Shown here: positions 33,658-41,973 of the stretch, piece by piece | Layout of the letters: every line of letters begins with the position of its first letter | Position numbering within the stretch: the stretch's first letter is position 1 | NCBI GenBank assembly: GCA_039555135.1 | Contig: CP114179.1 | Location: 3,596,001 to 3,660,000 of the forward strand | Source of the DNA: Phycisphaeraceae bacterium D3-23 | GTDB taxonomy: Bacteria; Planctomycetota; Phycisphaerae; Phycisphaerales; Phycisphaeraceae | Reading direction: 5' to 3' | DNA length: 64,000 bases | Position numbers and translations under genes: made by a program | Notes under the pieces: generated by a model | The model's input: the letters and a program-made list of their open reading frames with translations, nothing else | What the model was told of the DNA's origin: nothing | The model's database searches: none

Positions 33658-33695
33658 CGCCCCGCGCCGAAACGGCAGCGGGGCGTTGTCGTCTT
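33658..33695 (+). terminator. Terminator after tRNA-Sec
   Basis: CGCCCCGC pairs with GCGGGGCG, enclosing an inner GCCG-AAA-CGGC hairpin (33658-33685), and TTGTCGTCTT follows. It ends the selenium locus. Between this and the next terminator (33696-33888) I see no gene. Confidence 0.75.
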
Positions 33696-33888
33696 AGCGG
33701 TCATTCAGACGAATGCGCGGGACCGAGAAGTTGCATCCGTTTCTACCGTGCGGTTCCATCTCCGGCCTGCCCCGCACCTTGACTTGCTGTGGCCAGGATC
33801 ATCCTCGTGTTCTACCGAGCGGACTTGCGGCGGCGATTCGTCAATTGAGGCCGCAGGAAAGCTGTGGGTCGCGTGCATCGCTTGGGCG

Positions 33889-33920
33889 AAAAAAAGACCG
33901 CAGGCACGATGCATCGTGCC
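33889..33920 (-). terminator. Terminator of the PEP-CTERM gene (minus strand)
   Basis: The perfect 18-base palindrome GGCACGATGCATCGTGCC (33903-33920), followed on the minus strand by TGCGGTC and seven T residues, forms a terminator 25 bases after the stop of the minus-strand gene. Confidence 0.88.
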
Positions 33921-33945
33921 CACGGCGAAGGAGGTTGGTGGACGA

Positions 33946-34611
33946 CTACTTCCGGCGGCGGGCGATGAACAGCCCGCCCAGCCCCAGCAAGGCGAGCGAG
34001 CCGGGCTCGGGCACCTGATTGACACTGACGGCGTCAATCAGCAGGTCGTTATCGATCGAAGAACCGGCGCCGAGGTTGTCAGAGATCGACAGGGTGGTGG
34101 TCGTGCCGGTGGCGACGAAGTTGAACGTGTGCGTCGTCCACTCCCCGTCGGTCGCGCTTTGGGTGAGGGAGTTAATGCCGCCGGCATCGACGGTAACGCT
34201 CTGCTGGCCGGCCGAGAATGCCCCGGCGATGGAGAACTCGACGGTGTATTCGAGGCCGACGGCGGTGGCGAGGTCCTGGGACAGGACGCCGGAGCCCGAG
34301 CCCTGGTTCGCGTTGAAGGCGACGTACTGCGAGCCTTCACGGGCTTCGTTCGTGCCGGGGGCTACCGCGCCGGTCAGCGAGACACCGAAGAAGCCGCCGT
34401 CGTGCAGGAAGACATTGGATGCGCCGCCGGTGCCATCCAGAGCACGGGTCACGGTCCATCCGGACAGGGCGGTGTCGGCGTCGGTGCTGGTGTCCGTCGC
34501 GATGTCGGACAGCTCGAAGCCGCCGTTCGTGACGAGGTCTGCGCCCGCGAGGCCCGCAGTTGTGCCACAGCACAATGCGGTGGCCAGCATCCGGTAGGTT
34601 CGATTCAACAT
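33946..34611 (-). CDS. PEP-CTERM sorting-domain protein
   Basis: This 221-residue exported protein has a signal peptide (MLNRTYRMLATALCCG onward) and begins its mature part with DLVTNGGFELSD, common at the start of carbohydrate-binding-like domains with a jelly-roll fold. The C-terminus VPEPGSLALLGLGGLFIARRRK, read as a VPEP motif, a hydrophobic span and an arginine-rich tail, is a PEP-CTERM signal processed by an exosortase. Start ATG 34611 is preceded by GGAGGAA. The long upstream leader on the same frame is not part of it. A promoter candidate at 34793-34766 would drive it. Confidence 0.88.
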   Translation of the reverse strand: MLNRTYRMLATALCCGTTAGLAGADLVTNGGFELSDIATDTSTDADTALSGWTVTRALDGTGGASNVFLHDGGFFGVSLTGAVAPGTNEAREGSQYVAFNANQGSGSGVLSQDLATAVGLEYTVEFSIAGAFSAGQQSVTVDAGGINSLTQSATDGEWTTHTFNFVATGTTTTLSISDNLGAGSSIDNDLLIDAVSVNQVPEPGSLALLGLGGLFIARRRK

Positions 34612-34765
34612 GGCAATTCCTCCAAGAGGGGAGTGGGTGAAAGGTGCTCGGAACATCCCGGGCACAGAGAGATCGGTATGCGTGGCATTGGGTACGGCCG
34701 GGTATGCGTCGGAGCCGTATGCCGGGTGAGTCGGGGGCGTCAAGCAGTCTGACGCAGAAAATAAT

Positions 34766-34793
34766 ATAATATCTAATAATCCATCGCCGTCAA
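34766..34793 (-). promoter_or_regulatory. AT-rich promoter of the PEP-CTERM gene (minus strand)
   Basis: On the minus strand TTGACG (34793-34788), a 16-base spacer and TATTAT (34771-34766) form a near-consensus promoter. The surrounding AATAATATAATATC is very AT-rich for this genome and resembles the operator at 34870. The 348-base gap 34612-34959 otherwise holds only the two divergent promoters. Confidence 0.65.
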
Positions 34794-34850
34794 GTGATTT
34801 TTTCTAAGATAATGACCCTTTCCGCTCAAAATGGGCCTTGAAGTCGAGTC

Positions 34851-34879
34851 TTGACGCGAAAGCCGGAAGATGATATTAT
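34851..34879 (+). promoter_or_regulatory. AT-rich promoter of the prepilin-like gene
   Basis: TTGACG (34851-34856), a 17-base spacer and TATTAT (34874-34879) give a start near 34886 and a leader of about 75 bases to the ATG at 34960. Confidence 0.68.
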
Positions 34880-34884
34880 ATCAT
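34870..34884. promoter_or_regulatory. Palindromic operator candidate over the -10 element
   Basis: ATGATAT-T-ATATCAT is a perfect 15-base palindrome that covers the -10 box of the promoter at 34851. Related AT-rich sequence occurs at the other three island promoters, including that of the GntR gene, so a GntR binding site is a reasonable guess. Confidence 0.55.
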
Positions 34885-34959
34885 ATCATGCCCTCCGGCC
34901 AGTTTTCGCTACGCAGGCCCCGTAAACCGGCTTTCAGTCATTCGAAATGAGGTTCCTCT

Positions 34960-35766
34960 ATGAAACGTGCCGCTTTCACGCTGATCGAGTTACTGGTCGT
35001 GATCTCGATCATCGCGCTGTTGATCGCGATTCTGCTGCCCGCTCTGGCCGGGGCGCGGGCCTCGGCCCGGCTGTCGCAGTGTCAGTCCAACCAGTCCCAG
35101 TTTGGCAAAGGCATCCATGCCTATGCCGCCGAGAACAAGCAGGACCTCCCATCGCTTGAAAACTGGTACACCCTTGCCGGGCCGGCGGGGTCATCCGACG
35201 GGGCGGCGATCTGGCCGGTCATTTCTCAGGTCGGCCTGGGTAGCGAGGTCGGCGCTAACGGCGTCACCGCGCCGCGTGCCATCAACGACTACCTCGGCGA
35301 CAGCCCCGAGGTCTCCCGTTGCCCCGATGACAAAGGCGACGCCTTCTTCCCAGATGTCGAGAACTGTTACGAGGCCTATGGCAACAGCTACCTGCCCCAG
35401 TGGAAAGACGGCACGGGTGTCCCATACTTCGGCGTCGCGCAAGTGTTTGGGGCGGCGACGCTCGACGCATCGGGCAACCGGAGCGTGATCGCCGGTCGCG
35501 AGCCAGCCAACATGGACGCCGGCGTCCGCAACGGCGGGGTGCTCTACCGCTTTGGTTGGTCCAAGAAGATCCTGATGGGTGACATCCCGTGGCACGGCAA
35601 CCGCCCGCTCGCAGACTCACGCAACCGCTGGCACCTGCGCAGCTCCGCGAACAAACGCCTTTCCACGATGCTCTTTGGCGACGGGCACGTCGAGTACTTC
35701 GAGTTCCCCAATGGCTACGGCCCACTGGTCTACCCGGTCGACCCCAGCACCAACGGCTACTGGTAG
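34960..35766 (+). CDS. Prepilin-like protein with N-terminal methylation motif and H-X9-DG domain
   Basis: This 268-residue protein begins with a type IV pilin/pseudopilin leader: [20 protein letters not shown], with cleavage before the F and the conserved glutamate at mature position 5. A long hydrophobic helix follows. The C-terminus has [20 protein letters not shown], the H-X9-DG pattern common in the very numerous planctomycete and lentisphaerote proteins of this type (related to DUF1559). TGAGG lies about six bases before the ATG. It sits at the edge of the sugar island with its own AT-rich promoter. A surface or secretion-linked role is likely but not proven. Confidence 0.85.
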   Translation: MKRAAFTLIELLVVISIIALLIAILLPALAGARASARLSQCQSNQSQFGKGIHAYAAENKQDLPSLENWYTLAGPAGSSDGAAIWPVISQVGLGSEVGANGVTAPRAINDYLGDSPEVSRCPDDKGDAFFPDVENCYEAYGNSYLPQWKDGTGVPYFGVAQVFGAATLDASGNRSVIAGREPANMDAGVRNGGVLYRFGWSKKILMGDIPWHGNRPLADSRNRWHLRSSANKRLSTMLFGDGHVEYFEFPNGYGPLVYPVDPSTNGYW

Positions 35767-35917
35767 GGCTTGCCCGGATGGGTCCCTCTTGGGTGATCTG
35801 TGGGGTCGGCACACGCGCCCGCGTACGGTGTCGGGCCGGCCGTCGAGTCGGCGGGTGTTGCCGCCGCGCATGATGGCCTTGTCGTTTGTCGCGATGCGGC
35901 GTGTGCTTGCGCCGCGT

Positions 35918-36787
35918 TCAGCTTCCGGCGGCAGGGGTCCATGCCCGCGCGATTTGTTTCGAGCGGCCCAGCCCGCCGATACCAAGTTCGACGACGTCGC
36001 CGGGCTTGAGGTAGACCGGCGGGGTGAAGCCCAGGCCGACGCCGGCGGGGGTGCCGGTGCTGAGGATGTCGCCGGGCTCGAGGGTCATGAACTGGCTGGC
36101 GTAGCTGACGATCGTGGGGATGTCGAAGATCAGGTCGGAGGTGCTGCTGTCCTGCAGCCGCTTGCCGTTGAGGTCGAGCCAGAGCTTGAGGTTGTGAGGA
36201 TCGGGGACTTCATCGGCGGTGGCGAGGAAGGGTCCCAGCGGCGCGAAGGTGTCGCAGCTCTTGCCTTTAGCCCACTGCCCGGCGCGTTCGAGTTGGAACG
36301 CGCGCTCGGAGTAGTCGTTGTGCAGCAGGTAGCCGGCGATATGACGCATCGCATCGCCGCGCTCGACGTAGGACGCGCGCTTGCCAATCATGACGGCCAG
36401 CTCGACTTCCCAGTCGGTCTTGTCCCCGCCGCGCGGGATCACGACATCATCGTTTGGCCCACACACGGCGGTCGTTGCCTTGAAGAAGATGACGGGTTCG
36501 GTGGGCGCATCCATGCCCGATTCGCGTGCGTGGGCGTGGTAGTTGAGGCCGATGCAGATGAGCTTGCCGGGGCGGGTGATCGGCGGGCCCAGCCGGGACC
36601 CCGGGTCAAGCCGCGGCGCGCTTGCGGCGTTGGCTTCCGCCCACTGCGCGAGGCGTACCAACCCATCGTCGGCGAAGAAGGCGGGGGTGTAGTCGTCGGC
36701 CGCGGCGCTCGCGTCGCGGCGTGTGCCGTCGTGGAGCAGGAGCCCGGGCGTTTCTTCGCCGGGCTGCCCGACGCGGATGAGCTTCAT
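35918..36787 (-). CDS. Fumarylacetoacetate hydrolase family protein, likely 2,4-diketo-3-deoxy-L-fuconate hydrolase
   Basis: This 289-residue FAH-fold protein has the family's catalytic and metal motifs: ICIGLNYHAHARESGM (about residue 75), DWEVELAVMIGK (metal glutamates), GYLLHNDYSERAFQ, AKGKSCDTFAPLGP and LSTGTPAGVGLGF. Members cleave C-C bonds next to diketo groups or hydrolyse ureidoglycolate. Together with the neighbouring SDR genes and fucosidase it best fits 2,4-diketo-3-deoxy-L-fuconate hydrolase, which gives pyruvate and L-lactate in the non-phosphorylative fucose pathway. The substrate is inferred from context. It is the last gene of the minus-strand operon starting at 40958. Confidence 0.85.
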   Translation of the reverse strand: MKLIRVGQPGEETPGLLLHDGTRRDASAAADDYTPAFFADDGLVRLAQWAEANAASAPRLDPGSRLGPPITRPGKLICIGLNYHAHARESGMDAPTEPVIFFKATTAVCGPNDDVVIPRGGDKTDWEVELAVMIGKRASYVERGDAMRHIAGYLLHNDYSERAFQLERAGQWAKGKSCDTFAPLGPFLATADEVPDPHNLKLWLDLNGKRLQDSSTSDLIFDIPTIVSYASQFMTLEPGDILSTGTPAGVGLGFTPPVYLKPGDVVELGIGGLGRSKQIARAWTPAAGS

Positions 36788-36841
36788 GGATTTGCCTCTG
36801 GGTCAAGTGTAAACGTGCAGTGCGGGTAGGGCGGAGGGGCT

Positions 36842-37612
36842 TCAGATCAGAGTGGTGACGCCGCCGTCGAGCGGGTAGGCCGCGCCGGTGATGAAGGCCG
36901 CATCATCGCTGCACAGGAAGGCAGCGAGGGCCGCGACTTCGTCGGGCGTGCCCATCCGGCCGATGGGCTGGTACGCGCTGAGCTTGTCGAATACTTCTTC
37001 TTCGTGCCCGGCGTGGTGCCGCTTCAGGTAGCCATCGACGAAGGGGGTATGGATGCGCGCGGGGCAGATGCAGTTGCAGCGGATGCCGTGGTCGATGTAG
37101 TCGATCGCGACGGAGTAGGTCATCGTCAGCACCGCGCCCTTACTCATCGCGTAGGCGAAGCGGTCCTTGATGCCGACCAGCGATGCGATCGACGCGAGGT
37201 TGAGGATCGTGCCGCCGCCCCGCGCGACCATGTGCGGCACCGCCGCCTCGAGGCAGTGGTACACGCCCTTGACGTTGACGCGATAGACCCGGTCCATCTC
37301 GTCGGCGTCGGTTTCGGTAAGCGAACCGATCGACGCGACGCCGGCGTTGTTGATCAGCACATCAATCCGCGACTGCTCGGCAATGATCGCGCTAAACGCC
37401 TCGCGCACACTCGAATCATCGGCCACATCGCAGGCCCATGCGGTCGCCGCGTAGCCGTCAGCCAAGACCAACTGGGCGGTCGCCTGTGCCGCGTCGAAGT
37501 CGATATCCAGCACCGCCACATGGGCCCCGTGCCGCGCGAAACGCTGCGCGATCGCCCGGCCGATCCCCGAGCCCGCGCCGGTGATGACGGCGGTTTTTCC
37601 CGTGTAATCCAT
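36842..37612 (-). CDS. SDR-family oxidoreductase, likely 2-keto-3-deoxy-L-fuconate dehydrogenase
   Basis: This 256-residue short-chain dehydrogenase has the cofactor motif TGAGSGIG, DVADDSS for the adenine ring, NNAG, and the catalytic Ser-Tyr-Lys in NLASIASLVGIKDRFAYAMS followed by K. An aspartate at the end of the second strand (VLDIDFD) suggests NAD preference. A strong AGGAGGAGG site precedes the ATG. Among SDRs it resembles those oxidising 2-keto-3-deoxy sugar acids, and it directly precedes the FAH hydrolase that would use its product. The exact substrate is inference. Confidence 0.85.
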   Translation of the reverse strand: MDYTGKTAVITGAGSGIGRAIAQRFARHGAHVAVLDIDFDAAQATAQLVLADGYAATAWACDVADDSSVREAFSAIIAEQSRIDVLINNAGVASIGSLTETDADEMDRVYRVNVKGVYHCLEAAVPHMVARGGGTILNLASIASLVGIKDRFAYAMSKGAVLTMTYSVAIDYIDHGIRCNCICPARIHTPFVDGYLKRHHAGHEEEVFDKLSAYQPIGRMGTPDEVAALAAFLCSDDAAFITGAAYPLDGGVTTLI

Positions 37613-37653
37613 CGTGAAACCTCCTCCTCAGGTGCGGCATGGCAGCGTCACAT

Positions 37654-38121
37654 TCAGTCGATGTGCATCAGCATCTCGAGCGACTTCCACTGCTCGCCCT
37701 CCGGCGTGCCCGGCAAGCGACGCTGGCAGCTGTCGGTGATCGGCCACCACGCCTGGCTCGTCGTGGGGTCGGCAGCGATGCTGGCGAAGTCGGCGGCGGG
37801 GTCGCTGCCGTGGTACTCGAAGAAGCTGAAGAGATATCGCTTGCCACCCAGGTCCGCGACGAAGATGTTGTAGTTTCGGATGTTCGCCTTCTCGATCGCC
37901 ATGAGGACATCGGGCCAGACGTCGGCGTGCAGCTCACGGTAGAGCTGTTCTTTTTCGGGGTTCAGTTCGATGGCCGAGCCGAAAAAGAGCACGCCTTGCA
38001 GAGACTGCTGCTCGGCCGTCGGGTTGGTCGGGCCGTAGACCGGGTCGCCGGCGGTCAGCGTGTTGCAGCCACCGATCAAGAGCGGGGTCGCGCAGATGAG
38101 GGCGAAGGCAACGCGGTGCAT
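37654..38121 (-). CDS. Lipoprotein of the L-rhamnose/L-fucose mutarotase family
   Basis: This is a 155-residue protein of the RhaM-type mutarotase family, which interconverts sugar anomers. The conserved core is YRELHADVWPDVLMAIEKAN, then IRNYNIFVADLGGKRYLFSF with FEYHG, carrying the family histidine and the W/Y residues. Unusually, it starts with a lipoprotein signal, MHRVAFALICATPLLIGGC, so the enzyme should be tethered outside the cytoplasm. AAGGAG lies six bases before ATG 38121. It sits between the symporter and SDR genes, and a mutarotase next to a transporter could supply the transported anomer. Most known members are cytoplasmic and lack a signal peptide. Confidence 0.85.
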   Translation of the reverse strand: MHRVAFALICATPLLIGGCNTLTAGDPVYGPTNPTAEQQSLQGVLFFGSAIELNPEKEQLYRELHADVWPDVLMAIEKANIRNYNIFVADLGGKRYLFSFFEYHGSDPAADFASIAADPTTSQAWWPITDSCQRRLPGTPEGEQWKSLEMLMHID

Positions 38122-38147
38122 GGCGAACTCCTTGGTGAGGGTCGGGG

Positions 38148-39782
38148 TTAGCGGAAGACCCAGTAGAGGGCGAAGACCACGGCCGCGAGCCCGGCCGCGA
38201 GGATGCGCGGATCGCGCAGGCCGCCGACAAGCGGCGATCCGAACACGGCGGCGATCGGGTTTTTCCAGCACAGCCCGTCGGTCTGCTCAGGTTTGGGGCG
38301 TGGCGTGGCAAGCGAGACACCGACGAATAGCACGGTACAGATGACGCAAAGCCACCAGGCCTGGAGCATGAAGGGGACCCCCAGGTCGTTGGTGATGAGC
38401 CCGAGGCCGAACGCGGGGAAGTCGAGGATGAACACGATGATGCCGAGCGCGAAGCCGCCGAGCAGTGTGGCGAACGCCGCTTGATGGGTTCCGCGTGGCC
38501 AGAACACGCCGAGGAGGAAGACCGCGGTGATCGGCGGCGCGAGGCAGGCGATCATGTGGTTGAGGCCGTCGAAGATGCCGCCGAAGTTCTTGCCCTGTGT
38601 GCTCCACGCGATAGCGAGCAGCATCACAGCCACGGCGGTTATGCGCCCGATACGCACGAGCGATGCTTCGGGTGTATCGGGTCGTAGGCGCTGGACAATG
38701 TCGATGGAGACCAGCGTCGATGCGGAGTTGAGCGCCCCGGCCACGGTCGACATCAGCGCCGCGAGGAGCCCGGCGGCGAGCAGCCCCTTGAGCCCGGTGG
38801 GCACAAGCCGGTCGATCAGCACCGGCAGCGTCTGGTCGGCCTGTTCGCCGATAGTGTCTTTGAACAAGACGTAGGCCATCACGCCGGGAAAGACCATGAG
38901 GAAGACGGGCAGGATTTTGATGATACCTGCGAAGAGCGGGCCGACGGCCGCGTCGCGTTCGGTGCGGGCGCCCAGGACACGTTGCACGATCGTCTGGTCG
39001 GCGCACCAATACCACACGCCGAGCACCGGATAGCCCAGGAGCATGGCGTACCAGGCGAAGCCGCCGTCGGCGTGGATCATGGAGAGCTGGTCCGGCTTCG
39101 TCGCCGCCTTGAACGCGGACCAGTCGCTGATCCCCGCGTCGCCTAGCGCCATCACGCCCAAGGCGGTGATGATGATCGCCCCGCCCAGCAGCAGCACGGT
39201 TTGCGCCGACTCGGTCACGACGACCGCGAGCAGCCCGCCCGCCACGGTGTAGAGCGTCGTTGCGATAGAGATGATGAGGATCGAGACATAGACATTGAGC
39301 CCAAAAAGGCCCTCGATGATCACCGCCCCTGCGTAGAGCGAGACGCCGATGTGGATGAACAGTGCGCCGAACACCGCCATGACCGCGAGCATGGTGCGCG
39401 ATCCACCCGAGAAGCGGCGCTCGAGGTACTCGGGCAGTGTCGCGACGCGGTTTCGAAAATAAAACGGCGCGAAGACCAGCCCCAGCAGGATCAGACAGAA
39501 TGCCGCGAGCCACTCGAAGTTGCCGTAGACAAGCCCGTGGCTATAGCCCGATTGCGCGAGCCCGACGAGGTGGACTGTCGAGATGTTCGTCGCAAACAAA
39601 GACAGCCCGATGACAGGCCAGCGGAGGTTGCGCCCGGCGAGGAAGTAGTCGCTGGTGGTCAGCTTTTCTTTCCTTGCGGCCCAAAGCCCCAGGGCCACGA
39701 TCCCCAAGAGGTAAACCACCACAATGGCCAGGTCCAACGTGTGGAACGCGGCCGCGAGTTGAGGTGTGTATACGCGAGTCAT
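38148..39782 (-). CDS. Sodium:solute symporter (SSS family), likely sugar transporter
   Basis: This 544-residue polytopic membrane protein has about 14 spans. SSS family motifs include SDYFLAGRNLRWPVIGLSLF, ATNISTVHLVGLAQSGY, the long conserved FAPFYFRNRVATLPEYLERR and the later AALMSTVAGALNSASTLVSI. These match the SGLT-like sugar branch. It is the second gene of the minus-strand operon, between the Ldh_2 gene and the mutarotase. L-fucose is the likely substrate from context, but SSS proteins vary widely in substrate. Confidence 0.9.
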   Translation of the reverse strand: MTRVYTPQLAAAFHTLDLAIVVVYLLGIVALGLWAARKEKLTTSDYFLAGRNLRWPVIGLSLFATNISTVHLVGLAQSGYSHGLVYGNFEWLAAFCLILLGLVFAPFYFRNRVATLPEYLERRFSGGSRTMLAVMAVFGALFIHIGVSLYAGAVIIEGLFGLNVYVSILIISIATTLYTVAGGLLAVVVTESAQTVLLLGGAIIITALGVMALGDAGISDWSAFKAATKPDQLSMIHADGGFAWYAMLLGYPVLGVWYWCADQTIVQRVLGARTERDAAVGPLFAGIIKILPVFLMVFPGVMAYVLFKDTIGEQADQTLPVLIDRLVPTGLKGLLAAGLLAALMSTVAGALNSASTLVSIDIVQRLRPDTPEASLVRIGRITAVAVMLLAIAWSTQGKNFGGIFDGLNHMIACLAPPITAVFLLGVFWPRGTHQAAFATLLGGFALGIIVFILDFPAFGLGLITNDLGVPFMLQAWWLCVICTVLFVGVSLATPRPKPEQTDGLCWKNPIAAVFGSPLVGGLRDPRILAAGLAAVVFALYWVFR

Positions 39783-39815
39783 GTCGGTGTGATTTCTCGC
39801 TCGGGCGTGGGTTTG

Positions 39816-40958
39816 TCACCGGCGTCGGGCGCGGTCGGCGCGCCGCCGGGGGGTGCCTGGGGCGGACGGGCCGAGTGTATCGGATGCGCGCCCCATGGGC
39901 TTTAGTCGGGGGATGCCGTGCTTGTCGGCCAGCTGCGAAAACGTATCGAGCAGGTTGAGCCCCAGAGGGATCCCATCGCGCAGGCGCTGCGCCCGGCAGT
40001 TCAGTTCGGGCTCGCCCGGGAACAGCACCTTGCCGTCCGGATCGGCCGGGCGCACCTGCCCCCAACGCGTTAGCATCTGTTCGATACGTTCGCGGAACGC
40101 TTCGACTTCGACAAAGCGCCTAATGTCGATCGCGCCGACCAGTCCGCCCAGTCGCCGCCGCTCGGTGTAGTCGCCGTACATCTTGGGGATGTCCGGCCCG
40201 ATGGGCGCGCCCGACAACATCGCGCAGAGCACGTCGATCACCAGGCCAAGCCCCGCGCCCTTGTAACCAGCGGCCGGGTAGAGGGCGGCGACTTCGTCGG
40301 GACGCGTGGTGTCCTGGCCTTGGGCATCCACCGCCCAGCCCCGCGGGATCAAGACGCCTTCCTGTGCGGCGTTGGCGACACTGTTCCACGGCGTCACGCT
40401 CGTCGCCATATCCAGGCAGATGTCCCGACCCCCACGTCCGGGCACCGTGACGCACATCGGGTTGGTCCCGCAGAAAGGCTCGGTGGCACCATGGGGTAGG
40501 ACCATCGGATCGACATGCGTAAACACCAGCCCGATCATGCCTGCCTGCGCGACCTGTAGGCCGAAGTATGACAGCGCGCCGCAGTGGCTGGAGTTACAGA
40601 CGCTGACCCAGCCCGCGGCGCCGCAGTCTCGGGCGAGGGCGACGGCCTCGTCGGCGGCACGCGACATCGCGAGCTGGCCCATCCCGTGGCCGCCATCCAG
40701 TCGGCCCGCCGCAGGGCCCAGGTGCTCGTACCCCATTTCGGGGCGCGGCTCGATGCTCCCCTGTCGGATTCGCTCCAGATAGTGGGGCAGCCGCGCTACG
40801 CCGTGCGAATCGATCCCCCGCAGGTTCGACTCGACCAGAGAGTCGGCGAGCAGCCGTGCGTGCTGCGCGGGCAGCCCCTGGGATTCGAGGAGCTGGGCGC
40901 ACAGCGACCGAATCGCCTTTGGTTCGCATGTTTGGGATTGTGTTGAGACTTGAGCCAT
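39816..40958 (-). CDS. Ldh_2 family (malate/L-lactate/sulfolactate) dehydrogenase
   Basis: This 380-residue NAD(P)-dependent oxidoreductase belongs to the Ldh_2 family, which is unrelated to classical LDH. Motifs are NLRGIDSHGVARLPHYL (catalytic histidine region, about residue 50), VCNSSHCGALSYFG, TEPFCGTNPMCVTVPGR, DMATSVTPWNSV and YKGAGLGLVIDVLCAMLSGA. Family substrates include malate, L-lactate, ureidoglycolate and 2,3-diketogulonate. Since the predicted fucose route ends in pyruvate and L-lactate, oxidation of lactate is an attractive role. ATG 40958 is used, with GTG at 40961 directly before it. It is the promoter-proximal gene of the operon and is preceded by the consensus promoter at 41023-40996. 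Confidence 0.88.
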   Translation of the reverse strand: MAQVSTQSQTCEPKAIRSLCAQLLESQGLPAQHARLLADSLVESNLRGIDSHGVARLPHYLERIRQGSIEPRPEMGYEHLGPAAGRLDGGHGMGQLAMSRAADEAVALARDCGAAGWVSVCNSSHCGALSYFGLQVAQAGMIGLVFTHVDPMVLPHGATEPFCGTNPMCVTVPGRGGRDICLDMATSVTPWNSVANAAQEGVLIPRGWAVDAQGQDTTRPDEVAALYPAAGYKGAGLGLVIDVLCAMLSGAPIGPDIPKMYGDYTERRRLGGLVGAIDIRRFVEVEAFRERIEQMLTRWGQVRPADPDGKVLFPGEPELNCRAQRLRDGIPLGLNLLDTFSQLADKHGIPRLKPMGRASDTLGPSAPGTPRRRADRARRR

Positions 40959-40995
40959 CACAAGGGCCAGTCGGCTGAGTGAAATTGAAATATAA

Positions 40996-41023
40996 AATAT
41001 AATCTAAAATCCTTGTTTGTCAA
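40996..41023 (-). promoter_or_regulatory. Consensus promoter of the minus-strand sugar operon
   Basis: On the minus strand TTGACA (41023-41018), a 16-base spacer and TATATT (41001-40996) sit in a very AT-rich stretch. This is divergent from the GntR promoter about 100 bases away, a common arrangement for co-regulated operons. Confidence 0.75.
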
Positions 41024-41096
41024 CTCGAAACGGGGGGAAACATCCAAAACGGTTTTTGTGAGGCCTAAAATCTATGCACGTAAGTACAGGCTGGGC

Positions 41097-41124
41097 TTGA
41101 CAGCTAGGCGGGATCATATATAAT
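41097..41124 (+). promoter_or_regulatory. Consensus promoter of the GntR gene, giving a possibly leaderless mRNA
   Basis: Both boxes match the consensus exactly: TTGACA (41097-41102), 16 bases, TATAAT (41119-41124). The ATG at 41131 lies where transcription should begin. The overlapping ATCATATATAAT is a near-palindrome similar to the operator at 34870, consistent with autoregulation. Confidence 0.8.
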
Positions 41125-41130
41125 TTCGGT

Positions 41131-41832
41131 ATGAATATGGATACATCTCCTTCTTCAGTGGTGCCGATTCCTTCCGCTGTTGGCCTGCGTCGGACAGTGA
41201 CCCAACATCTGATGCGGTCGATCTTTACCGGCAAGATGACCTCGGGCGATCGGTTGGTCGTGACCAAGCTCGCGGGCCAGCTGGGCGTAAGCGCTACGCC
41301 GGTGCGAGAGGCATTGGTCGAGCTGCACAACATCGGCCTGGTCGATCTCCTGCCCAATCGGGGGGGCGTCTGTCTGCCATTCGGTGTACGCCAGCTGCGC
41401 GAGATCTACCACATCCGCCGGATCCTGGAGGTCGAGACGATCCGCCTGGCGTGCGGGCACATCCCCAAGAAGCAGCTCGTTTCGCTGACCCAGGCGTTCG
41501 AGGCATTGGCAATGCAAGACTGCATGGACCCGGATTGGTCGCCCCGCGCGATCGACTATGACATCGCGCTGCACACGCTCATCGCCGAACATTGCGGCAA
41601 CAGCCGCATCTGCCATGAGCTGGACCGCTACGCTGTGATGATGCGTGCCATCCGCGAGGTTGCGGGCAACCAGCGCGACATCCAGAAGCAGGCCATCGAC
41701 GATCACCTCCAGATTATCTCTGCACTGATGGACGGCGACGCCTCGGCTGCGTCTCGTGCGATGAGCCGACACATCGACCATACCGCCGTCAACGTCGAGC
41801 CGCTTATCTTCAAAGGTGACAAGCCCGGCTAA
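41131..41832 (+). CDS. GntR-family transcriptional regulator (FCD/FadR type)
   Basis: This 233-residue regulator has an N-terminal winged helix (LRRTVTQHLMRSIFTGKM, then LAGQLGVSATPVREALVELH and LVDLLPNRGGVCLP) and a C-terminal all-helical FCD ligand domain. The FCD metal residues appear in place: DYDIALHTLI (Asp and His), DDHLQIISALMDGDASAA and MSRHIDHTA. Ligands of this group are usually sugar acids or carboxylates. It starts right at the predicted transcription start without a ribosome site, and ATG 41137 is an alternative start. It lies between the divergent halves of the sugar island and probably controls both. Confidence 0.93.
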   Translation: MNMDTSPSSVVPIPSAVGLRRTVTQHLMRSIFTGKMTSGDRLVVTKLAGQLGVSATPVREALVELHNIGLVDLLPNRGGVCLPFGVRQLREIYHIRRILEVETIRLACGHIPKKQLVSLTQAFEALAMQDCMDPDWSPRAIDYDIALHTLIAEHCGNSRICHELDRYAVMMRAIREVAGNQRDIQKQAIDDHLQIISALMDGDASAASRAMSRHIDHTAVNVEPLIFKGDKPG

Positions 41833-41973
41833 TCCCTGGGTGGCGCAACTCCAGGGCCGCGACCAAGCCACTGTCGGTCGGCAACGACCTGTTCAAAAGA
41901 TCAGTAGCCATGCCGCACACCCCGGGCGGGGCGTGACCCTCCCACTCCAGACACCCCCCCGAAAGCCGACCCG

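Noticed and set aside
33698-34752. Plus-strand frame covering 33.6-34.7 kb
   Set aside because: It is antisense to the PEP-CTERM gene, which has its own ribosome site, signal peptide and terminator.
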